This document shows positions 1 through 5,867 of a DNA stretch of 8,736 nucleotides, piece after piece. Position numbers and translations under genes: made by a program. Numbering within the stretch: the first letter of the stretch is position 1; every line of letters begins with the position of its first letter. The DNA comes from an uncultured Oscillospiraceae bacterium (GTDB taxonomy: Bacteria > Bacillota > Clostridia > Oscillospirales > Acutalibacteraceae), in assembly GCA_900552925.1 (NCBI GenBank), contig USBH01000064.1, forward strand, positions 1-8,736. The letters are read 5' to 3'. The notes beneath the pieces are model-generated. The model worked only from the letters and a program-made list of their open reading frames with translations, did not search any database and was not told the origin of the DNA.

Positions 1-54
1 GGCATACGAGATTAGCTGCAGTCTCGTGGGCTCGGAGATGTCTATAAGAGACAG
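1..54 (+). other. Illumina Nextera P7/i7 adapter (not genomic)
   Basis: The first 12 bases are the 3' end of the Illumina P7 primer (GGCATACGAGAT). An 8-base index, TAGCTGCA, fills 13-20. The Nextera read-2 sequence with the transposase mosaic end follows and finishes in AGAGACAG at 54. One base differs from the standard mosaic end: C instead of G at 42 (ATGTCTATAAG rather than ATGTGTATAAG), probably a read or consensus error. From memory the index matches the adapter form of Nextera XT v2 i7 N728. This stretch is library DNA and should be trimmed; genomic sequence begins at 55. Confidence 0.97.
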
Positions 55-325
55 GCACGAGCTTTTTGCCCGAAGCCGCCGCGACGGTCTCCTTTGTCAG
101 GTCGTCGCCGGTCGGCCCGAGGCCGCCGGTCGTGATCAGGATGTCGCTGCGCTCGAGCGCGTCGTGCACGGCCTTTTCGAGCCGCTTCACATTGTCGCCG
201 ACGACCGCCGCATACAGCAGGTCGATGCCAAGCATCGACAGCGCCTTCGCCACGATCGTCGTATCGGTGTTGACGGTCTGGCCGAGCAGCAGCTCGGTGC
301 CGACCGATAAAACTTCAGCCTGCAT
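55..325 (-). CDS. cinA: CinA-family protein, N-terminal part, cut by the adapter
   Basis: Ninety N-terminal codons of a CinA (competence/damage-inducible) protein are present; the rest was lost where the library fragment ends. The visible part is the start of the MoaB/MogA-like molybdopterin-binding fold (COG1058). It has the family signature VGTELLLGQTVNT near residues 8-20, VVGDN at 41-45 and TTGGLGPTGDDLTKE at 65-79. Full-length CinA is usually about 400 residues and often carries a C-terminal nicotinamide-nucleotide (NMN) amidohydrolase domain, which cannot be checked here. The ATG at 325 is preceded by an AGAAGGGAA Shine-Dalgarno stretch and lies 24 nt after the thiI stop, so it is probably the fourth gene of the operon. 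CinA proteins have been linked to pyridine-nucleotide salvage (ADP-ribose or NMN cleavage) and to competence. The exact role here is not shown. Confidence 0.93.
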
Positions 326-349
326 GGCAAATTCCCTTCTTCCCGGATT

Positions 350-1516
350 TTACAGATGGCGCACTTCGACCTGCGCAAGGCAGTCCTCGAGCAGCGCCTC
401 CACGTCGAGGTTCTTTTCCGCGGTCTCGACGAGGTACAGCGTCGGGCGCGTGCGCGGGTGCCGCGGCGTGAACACCGTGCAGCAGTCCTCGTACGGCTCG
501 ATCGAAATGTCGTACGTGTCGATGCGGTGCGCGAGCGCCACGATCTCCGCCTTGTCGCTGCCGATCAGCGGCCGGAAAACCGGCATGTTCGCCGCGGCGT
601 CCGTGCAGGCGATCGCCTGGATCGTCTGGCTCGCGACCTGGCCGAGGCTTTCGCCGGTGATCAGCGCGCTGCATTCCTTTTCGCGCGCGATGCGCTCGGC
701 CGCGCGCATCATGAAGCGGCGCATGATGACCGTCGCAAGCTCCTCGGGGCACTTGTCGCGGATTTCCTCCTGGATTCTCGTGAACGGCACCGTGATCATC
801 TCGATGCGCCCCGCGTACTCGCCGACCTTTTTGAGCAGCGCCACGACCTTTTCGTGCGCGCGCTCGCTCGTATACGGCGGGCTCGCGAAGTGGATCGCCG
901 TCAGCTCGACGCCGCGCTTCGTCATCATCCACGCCGCGACCGGGCTGTCGAGGCCGCCGCTGATGAGGACCGCCGCGCGGCCGCCGGTGCCGACCGGGAT
1001 GCCGCCCGCGCCGGGCTTCGTCTCGCCGTGGATGTACGCGCCCTTTTCGCGGATCTCGACGCGCACGACGATGTCCGGGTTGTGCACGTCGACCGAGAGG
1101 TGCGGGTTCGCGCGCAGCAGCGCGCCGCCAACCTCGCGGGAAATCTGCATCGAGTCGAGCGGGAACTTCTTGTCCGCGCGCTTCGATTCGACCTTGAAGG
1201 TCCGGACCTCTGCGAGCGTCTCCTCGAGGTACTGCGGCGCGGTCTCGAGGATCGCGTCCATCGCCTTCGGGCAGACGCACGCGCGCGTGTAGCCGATCAC
1301 GCCGAACACCTTCGCCACGCGCTCCTCGGCCTCGTCGATGTCCGCGTCCGCATCCTTCGGGACGATGTAGATCGTCGACTGCATCGAATACACGTCGAAA
1401 TTGCCGGCGCGCTGGATGCGCCGCCGGATATTTTTCAAAAGCCGGTCCTCGAAGACCCGGCGGTTCAGCCCCTTGAGGACGATTTCGCCGAGCTTGACCA
1501 GAATCACTTCCTGCAT
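350..1516 (-). CDS. thiI: tRNA 4-thiouridine synthase ThiI (short form, no rhodanese domain)
   Basis: A 388-residue ThiI, which uses ATP to adenylate uridine 8 of tRNA and then installs sulfur to make 4-thiouridine. Domains in order: a ferredoxin-like N-terminus with the family opening VKLGEIVLKGLNR (about residues 7-19), a THUMP RNA-binding domain (about 60-165), and a PP-loop ATP pyrophosphatase domain with SGGLDSP at 186-192 and GESLGQVASQT at 288-298. A Cys-Cys pair lies at 345-346 (EDCCTVF), the region of the conserved catalytic cysteine. The protein stops soon after, so the C-terminal rhodanese domain of E. coli ThiI (482 residues) is absent. Short ThiI proteins of this kind take sulfur directly from a dedicated cysteine desulfurase, and one lies just upstream. 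The frame opens further upstream through GTG and TTG codons. I chose the ATG at 1516 because the family N-terminus begins there and GGTGG precedes it by 8 nt. Confidence 0.95.
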   Translation of the reverse strand: MQEVILVKLGEIVLKGLNRRVFEDRLLKNIRRRIQRAGNFDVYSMQSTIYIVPKDADADIDEAEERVAKVFGVIGYTRACVCPKAMDAILETAPQYLEETLAEVRTFKVESKRADKKFPLDSMQISREVGGALLRANPHLSVDVHNPDIVVRVEIREKGAYIHGETKPGAGGIPVGTGGRAAVLISGGLDSPVAAWMMTKRGVELTAIHFASPPYTSERAHEKVVALLKKVGEYAGRIEMITVPFTRIQEEIRDKCPEELATVIMRRFMMRAAERIAREKECSALITGESLGQVASQTIQAIACTDAAANMPVFRPLIGSDKAEIVALAHRIDTYDISIEPYEDCCTVFTPRHPRTRPTLYLVETAEKNLDVEALLEDCLAQVEVRHL

Positions 1517-1541
1517 GTTTTCAACCACCAATCCTTAACCT

Positions 1542-1569
1542 GCGGGCCGCGGCCGTCCCGCCGCCCCGC
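1542..1569 (-). other. GC-only hairpin between the desulfurase gene and thiI
   Basis: The 88-bp gap between the desulfurase stop and the thiI start contains an imperfect inverted repeat. GCGGG (1542-1546) pairs with CCCGC (1565-1569), and GCGGC (1549-1553) pairs with GCCGC (1560-1564), with a 2-nt bulge and a 6-nt loop. No T run follows on the minus strand, so it is not an intrinsic terminator. It could be an intercistronic mRNA structure that tunes thiI translation or protects the upstream message. In DNA this rich in G and C it could also be chance. Confidence 0.3.
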
Positions 1570-1604
1570 TGCGCGCCGGCCCTTCTCCCGCGCGCTTTTT
1601 TTAT

Positions 1605-2744
1605 CTATGCGTGCGACAGCGTCTCCATGCCGATGCGCAAAGCGTCGGCAAACGCGTCGATTTCTTCCGCTGTATTTTCCGCCGACAGGCTGACGCGCAG
1701 CGACGTTTCGACCCGCGCGGCGGGCAGGCGCATGGCCTGCAGCACATGGCTCGGCTTCGCCTTTCCGCAGGCCGAGCCGCTCGAGACAAATATGTTCCGC
1801 TCGGCCAGAAAGTGCAGCATCGTTTCGGCGCGCACGCGCCCGGCCGAGAGGTTCACGATATACGGCGAGGCGTCCTCCGGCGAGTTGATCTCCACGGCCT
1901 CCATCGCGGCGAGCCGCTCGAGCAGATGGTCGCGCACCGCGCGCACCGAAGCCTCCGCCGCGCGCTCCGGCATCATTTCGCGCACCGCCGCACCGAACGC
2001 GCAGATCTGCGGCACGCCCTCCGTGCCGGGGCGCAGGTTCTTCTCCTGCCCGCCGCCGAAGCTGTGCGGCAGGATGCGCACGCCGCTGCGCACCGCGAGC
2101 GCGCCGACGCCCTTCGGCGCGTGCACCTTGTGGCCCGAAACGGTCACGAGGTCCAGCCCGAGCCGCTTCATCGAGAGCGGCAGCTTGCAGAACGCCTGCA
2201 CGGCGTCGGTGTGGAACAGCGCCGGCGCTTTCTTCCGCCGGATGATCCCGGCGATTTCGCGCAGCGGCAGCACCGCGCCGGTCTCGTTGTTGACCGCCAT
2301 GACGCTGACGAGCACCGTTTTCGCGTCGATCGCCGCCGCAAATTTTTCCGCCGGGATGTTGCCGTCCGGCTCCGGCTCGACGTAGACGACCTCGAAGCCC
2401 TCGCGCTCCAGCGCTTCCATCGTGCGCAGCACCGCCGGGTGCTCGATCGCCGTCGTCACGATGCGGTTCCCGGCGCGCTTTTTGGCGTGCGCCGCGCCGA
2501 GGATCGCGAGGTTGTCGCTCTCCGTGCCGCCCGAGGTGAAGTAGATCTCGTTCGGCTGCGCCGCGAGCTTTTCCGCAATGACCGCACGCGCTGCGGACAT
2601 CTCCTTCTCCGCCGCAAAGCCCATGCTGTGCAGCGAGGAGGGGTTGCCGTAGCACTGCGTCATCATATAGAGCGCCTTCTCCGCCGCGGCCTTGGAGACA
2701 CGCGTCGTGGCGCTGTTGTCCAGATAGATTTCCTTTGGCATCAT
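1605..2744 (-). CDS. Cysteine desulfurase, NifS/IscS family (NifZ-like partner of ThiI)
   Basis: A 379-residue PLP-dependent class V aminotransferase-fold enzyme that takes sulfur from L-cysteine, leaving alanine and a protein persulfide. The opening IYLDNSATT (6-14) is a family hallmark. Other marks are SGGTESDN (71-78), His102 in EHPAV, VNNETGAV (151-158), HTDAVQ (178-183) and the PLP-binding Lys206 in SGHK. The persulfide-forming Cys326 sits in SSGSACGK. The gene lies 16 nt after the dehydrogenase gene and upstream of thiI. No iscU, sufU or other iron-sulfur scaffold gene follows. This matches the B. subtilis nifZ-thiI pair, where NifZ feeds sulfur to ThiI, so tRNA thiolation is the likely job; supply to other pathways cannot be excluded. 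Two ATGs stand in tandem (2744, 2741). The ribosome site is weak (GAAAG), suggesting coupling to the upstream gene. An in-frame extension to 2897 overlaps the dehydrogenase gene and lacks family sequence, so it is not used. Confidence 0.95.
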   Translation of the reverse strand: MMPKEIYLDNSATTRVSKAAAEKALYMMTQCYGNPSSLHSMGFAAEKEMSAARAVIAEKLAAQPNEIYFTSGGTESDNLAILGAAHAKKRAGNRIVTTAIEHPAVLRTMEALEREGFEVVYVEPEPDGNIPAEKFAAAIDAKTVLVSVMAVNNETGAVLPLREIAGIIRRKKAPALFHTDAVQAFCKLPLSMKRLGLDLVTVSGHKVHAPKGVGALAVRSGVRILPHSFGGGQEKNLRPGTEGVPQICAFGAAVREMMPERAAEASVRAVRDHLLERLAAMEAVEINSPEDASPYIVNLSAGRVRAETMLHFLAERNIFVSSGSACGKAKPSHVLQAMRLPAARVETSLRVSLSAENTAEEIDAFADALRIGMETLSHA

Positions 2745-2760
2745 TTTAAAATTCTTTCGC

Positions 2761-3711
2761 TTATAATTTCCGGTAACCGGTTTCGAAATCGACCACGTTC
2801 CGCAGCGGCGCGCCGGCGCAGAACGCCCGCAGGTTTTCCGCCATGATGCGGATGATCCGCTCGTGCGTCTCCTGCAGGTGGAAGCCGCCGGAGACATGCG
2901 GCGTGATCACCGCGTTTTTCTGCTTCCAGAGCGGATGGTCCGCCGGAAGCGGCTCCGGGTCGGTGACGTCGAGCGCCGCGCCCGCGAGCTTCCCGCGCTC
3001 GAGCGCCGCGCACAGCGCCGCCGAATCGACGATCGTGCCGCGGCCGACGTTCAGGAGGATCGCGCCGTCCTTCATCTTCGCGATGCGCGCCGCGTCGAAC
3101 ATGTTCCGGGTCTGCGCCGTGCCGGGCAGCGTGATCGCCACGCAGTCCGCCTGCAGCAGGTATTCGTCGAGCCGGTCGGTGTGGATCAGCGCGTCGACAA
3201 AGTCCGGCTTGTCCACCCCCGCGCGCCGCACGCCGATCACGCGGGCGCCGAGCGCCTTGGCGCGCTTTGCGAACTCGCCGCCGATGTCGCCGAGACCGAG
3301 CACAAGCACCGTGGAATTCCACGCCGACGCGACCGGACCGAGATCCGTCCACGCGCCGGCGGGCTGCGCGTCGCGGTAGCTGTGCAGTTTCTTCAGAAGC
3401 ATCAGCCAGACGGCGACCATGTATTCCGAAATCGCGAGGCCGTACGCGCCGGTCGCATTCGTGAGCACCGCGCCCTGCGGCAAACAGCCGTGGATGTAGC
3501 CGTCCACGCCGGCGCTCGCCGTCTGCATCCACTGCAGCTTGTCCTTCGGGCTGAGGAGCGCCGGGCTGACATTGCCGAGCAGGACGTCGGCCTTTTCGAC
3601 ATCCGCGCGCGCCACGCCGCTTTCCTTATAGACGAACGCCGCCTGCGGCGCGGCCGCTTCCAGCAGCGCGCGGTGGTGCGGCTTCGTTTCAACCGTAACC
3701 AGTATATGCAT
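2761..3711 (-). CDS. D-isomer-specific 2-hydroxyacid dehydrogenase
   Basis: A 316-residue D-2-hydroxyacid dehydrogenase, which reduces a 2-keto acid to the D-hydroxy acid or the reverse with a nicotinamide cofactor. The nucleotide-binding site is GLGDIG (139-144) in the central Rossmann domain. The catalytic set is complete: Arg224 in VGRGTIVD, Glu253 in DPEPLP and His272 in PHVSGG. There is no C-terminal ACT domain as in many SerA proteins, so regulation by serine is unlikely. After the second Rossmann strand the sequence reads IGVRRAG, with arginines where NAD-specific members usually have aspartate. This hints at NADP(H) preference (inference). The substrate cannot be read from sequence; glyoxylate, hydroxypyruvate or a branched keto acid are all possible. 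It is the first gene of the operon, with the ATG at 3711 preceded by AAAGGAAAC. The leader also holds a 7-bp hairpin (3730-3736 with 3748-3754). Confidence 0.9.
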   Translation of the reverse strand: MHILVTVETKPHHRALLEAAAPQAAFVYKESGVARADVEKADVLLGNVSPALLSPKDKLQWMQTASAGVDGYIHGCLPQGAVLTNATGAYGLAISEYMVAVWLMLLKKLHSYRDAQPAGAWTDLGPVASAWNSTVLVLGLGDIGGEFAKRAKALGARVIGVRRAGVDKPDFVDALIHTDRLDEYLLQADCVAITLPGTAQTRNMFDAARIAKMKDGAILLNVGRGTIVDSAALCAALERGKLAGAALDVTDPEPLPADHPLWKQKNAVITPHVSGGFHLQETHERIIRIMAENLRAFCAGAPLRNVVDFETGYRKL

Positions 3712-3784
3712 CTCTGTTTCCTTTCCCGCGCGCCGGACAGGCGCACGCCGGCGCCGCGCATACCGTCAGCCGCCGCTCAAATCC

Positions 3785-3813
3785 ATCGTAGCACAGCCCG
3801 CCGCACCGGTCAA
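3785..3813 (-). promoter_or_regulatory. Sigma-A-type promoter of the dehydrogenase-desulfurase-thiI-cinA operon
   Basis: Read on the minus strand, -35 TTGACC (3813-3808) and -10 TACGAT (3790-3785) are separated by exactly 17 bp. Each differs from the sigma-70/sigma-A consensus at one position. The predicted start of transcription is near 3778, giving a leader of about 67 nt before the ATG at 3711. The promoter lies just downstream of nadE, so the four-gene unit can be expressed separately from it. Confidence 0.75.
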
Positions 3814-3815
3814 CC

Positions 3816-3851
3816 AAAAAAATTGCAAAACCGCTCCGCCGTGCGGGGTTT
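3816..3851 (-). terminator. Possible weak intrinsic terminator after nadE
   Basis: On the minus strand, 16 nt after the nadE stop, AAA-CC-CCGC can fold onto GCGG-TTT across an 8-nt loop, with CC bulged. The sequence continues as TTTTGC and a run of seven T at 3822-3816. The stem is short and interrupted, so termination is probably partial. Its place between the nadE stop and the next promoter makes it a reasonable end for the nadE message. Confidence 0.4.
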
Positions 3852-3866
3852 CCCGCGCTCTGCGGC

Positions 3867-5771
3867 TCAGAGCGTCTCGATCTCCTCCAGCCAGATCCGG
3901 CTGCACGCGTCGCTCGGCATGCGGAAATCCCCGCGCGGCGAAAGCGTCACCGAGCCGACCTTCGGGCCGTCCGGCAGGCAGGAGCGCTTGAACTGCTGCA
4001 TGAAGAAGCGGCGGTAGAACGTGCGCATCCACTTTTTGATCGTCTCCGCGTCGTACATCCCCGCAAAGGAGCGCAGCGCCATCGCATATATTTTACGCGG
4101 CGTAAATCCAAAGCGCAGCATATAATACAAAAAGTAATCGTGCAGCTCATACGGCCCGACGAGGTCCTCGGTCTTCTGCGAGATCTCGCCGTCCTTCGGC
4201 GGCAGAAGCTCCGGGCTGACCGGCGTGTCGAGGATGTCGAGCAGCACGCGGCGCAGCGCTTCGCCGCCGTGCTCCGCCGCGTAGCGCACCAGGTGGCGCA
4301 CGAGCGTCTTCGGAATCGACGCGTTCACCGCATACATCGACATGTGGTCGCCGTTGTACGTCGCCCAGCCGAGCGCCAGCTCGGAAAGGTCGCCGGTGCC
4401 GATGACGATGCCGCCGTGCTGGTTCGCGACGTCCATCAGAAGCTGCGTGCGCTCGCGCGCCTGCGCGTTCTCAAACGTGACGTCCAGCACGGCCGGGTCG
4501 TGGCCGATGTCCCGGAAATGCTGCTCGACGGCCTTCGTGATCGGGATCTCGTCGAAGTGCACGCCGAGCTCCTCCGCAAGGCACTGCGCGTTGCTCTTCG
4601 TGCGGTTCGTCGTGCCGAAGCACGGCATGGAGATCGCGCGGATCCCCGTCCGCGGCAGGCCGAGCATATCGAAGGCGTTCGCCGTGACGAGCAGGGCGAG
4701 CGTCGAGTCGAGGCCGCCGGAAAGGCCGATGACCGCCGTCTTACAGCCGATGTGGCGCAGGCGCGTCGCGAGGCCGGTCGCCTGCATCTTCAGGATCGTC
4801 TCGCAGCGCGCGGAAAGGTCCGCGCCGTCCTTCGGGACGAACGGGTAGGGGTTCATCACGCGCGTCGTCTCGATCTGCGGCAGCGTCATGTCCGCGACGA
4901 GGTCCGTGCAGTACGCCGCCTCTTTCCATGTATTCATGCGCCGCCGCTCCTGCATGAGGCGCTCCGTGTCGACGTCCGCATACGTGATGCCGTTCGAGAA
5001 GAGCGCGCTCTCCGCGAGCAGCGTGCCGTTTTCGCAGATCAGGTTGTGCCCGGCAAAGATCATGTCGGTCGTGCTCTCGCCGAAGCCGCTGTCCGCATAG
5101 GCGTACGCCGCGAGCAGGCGGCCCGAATGCATGCGGAGCATATCGCGCCGGTACTGCGCCTTGCCGATGATCTCATCGCTGCACGAGAGGTTCAGGATGA
5201 TCGTCGCGCCCAGCTGCGCAAGCCGCACGCTCGGCGGGTCGGCGACCCACGCGTCCTCGCAGATCTCCACGCCCACGACGACGTCCGGCGCAAGCTCGAC
5301 CAGCACGTTGCTGCACGAGTACCATTCCCCGCCGAAGCGGAGCATGCCGTATTCGGAAGCGGGCGAAAAATGCCGCGCCTCATAAAACTCGGAGTAATTC
5401 GGGATATTCTGCTTTGCAGGCAGCGCAAGCAGCTTGCCGCGGCAGAACACGGCCGCGCAGTTGTACAGCGCGCCGCCCGACGGCACCGGGATGCCGACCG
5501 CGCAGAGGATGTTGAGGTCCTTCGTCCGCTCGATCAGCGCCCAAAGGCTCGCCTCGGCGCTCTCCATCAGCTTCCTGTCCTTGAACAGGTCGCCGCAGGT
5601 GTAGCCCGTCACCGAAAGCTCCGGGAACACGATGACCGCCGCGCCGTTTTCCGCCGCTTCCGCGATCATCCGGTACATCTCTTCCATGTTATAGGGGCAG
5701 TCCGCCACCCGGACGGGGGGCGTGGCCGCCGCGATGCGGACGAATCCGTCCGCCTGCCGCTTGTTTTCCAT
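3867..5771 (-). CDS. nadE: Glutamine-dependent NAD+ synthase
   Basis: A 634-residue two-domain enzyme that makes the last step to NAD: nicotinic acid adenine dinucleotide + ATP + glutamine to NAD. The N-terminal nitrilase-like glutaminase domain (about 10-290) has the full catalytic triad: Glu51 in FPELSVTGY, Lys120 in LPAKQNIPNY and Cys171 in EICEDAW. The C-terminal synthetase domain has the PP-loop SGGLDST (351-357) and the conserved GTGDLSELALGWATYNGDH stretch (458-476). The length and the triad positions fit the long glutamine-using form typified by Mycobacterium NadE, not the short ammonia-only enzyme. The ATG at 5771 follows a purine-rich Shine-Dalgarno stretch, GGAGAGGAAGAG. That stretch begins right after the hairpin at 5790-5829. 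No promoter is visible between the hairpin and the gene, so expression may depend on read-through from the VanW-family gene or on a promoter inside its 3' end. Confidence 0.96.
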   Translation of the reverse strand: MENKRQADGFVRIAAATPPVRVADCPYNMEEMYRMIAEAAENGAAVIVFPELSVTGYTCGDLFKDRKLMESAEASLWALIERTKDLNILCAVGIPVPSGGALYNCAAVFCRGKLLALPAKQNIPNYSEFYEARHFSPASEYGMLRFGGEWYSCSNVLVELAPDVVVGVEICEDAWVADPPSVRLAQLGATIILNLSCSDEIIGKAQYRRDMLRMHSGRLLAAYAYADSGFGESTTDMIFAGHNLICENGTLLAESALFSNGITYADVDTERLMQERRRMNTWKEAAYCTDLVADMTLPQIETTRVMNPYPFVPKDGADLSARCETILKMQATGLATRLRHIGCKTAVIGLSGGLDSTLALLVTANAFDMLGLPRTGIRAISMPCFGTTNRTKSNAQCLAEELGVHFDEIPITKAVEQHFRDIGHDPAVLDVTFENAQARERTQLLMDVANQHGGIVIGTGDLSELALGWATYNGDHMSMYAVNASIPKTLVRHLVRYAAEHGGEALRRVLLDILDTPVSPELLPPKDGEISQKTEDLVGPYELHDYFLYYMLRFGFTPRKIYAMALRSFAGMYDAETIKKWMRTFYRRFFMQQFKRSCLPDGPKVGSVTLSPRGDFRMPSDACSRIWLEEIETL

Positions 5772-5789
5772 CTTCTCTCTTCCTCTCCT

Positions 5790-5829
5790 GAAAGACCCCC
5801 TGCCCGAAAAGGAGCAGGGGGAAGCTTTC
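5790..5829 (-). terminator. Strong hairpin between the VanW-family gene and nadE (terminator or attenuator)
   Basis: CCCCCTGC (5796-5803) pairs perfectly with GCAGGGGG (5814-5821) around a 10-nt loop. The flanks GAAAG (5790-5794) and CTTTC (5825-5829) can extend the stem. On the minus strand the stem is followed only by TCTTTC, a poor T tract. It lies 38 nt past the VanW-family stop and directly before the nadE ribosome site. It may end the upstream message incompletely, so that nadE receives read-through. Confidence 0.65.
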
Positions 5830-5867
5830 CCGCTTGAAATTTTCCGTTTCTGTATGACCGCCGCGCG

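Noticed and set aside
26..310. 94-residue plus-strand frame at the left end
   Set aside because: It begins in the adapter and runs antisense to cinA.
1517..1531. Upstream TTG/GTG start for thiI
   Set aside because: The AAGGA stretch is too close to these codons, and family proteins start at the MQEVIL-type sequence encoded from the ATG at 1516.
356..1693. Long plus-strand frame opposite thiI
   Set aside because: Low-complexity Arg/Ala/Asp composition, no ribosome site, fully antisense to a gene with clear motifs.
1605..2897. Longer start for the cysteine desulfurase at 2897
   Set aside because: The extra 51 residues overlap the dehydrogenase gene and lack family similarity; the conserved N-terminus begins at the tandem ATG.
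3730..3754. Hairpin GCGCCGG/CCGGCGC in the operon leader
   Set aside because: Seven perfect pairs but an 11-nt loop in extremely GC-rich DNA, with no T tract and no overlap with the ribosome site; too likely by chance to list as a site.
4140..5837. 565-residue plus-strand frame opposite nadE
   Set aside because: Rich in Arg, Ala and Val with no recognisable domain; a product of high GC at the third codon positions of nadE.
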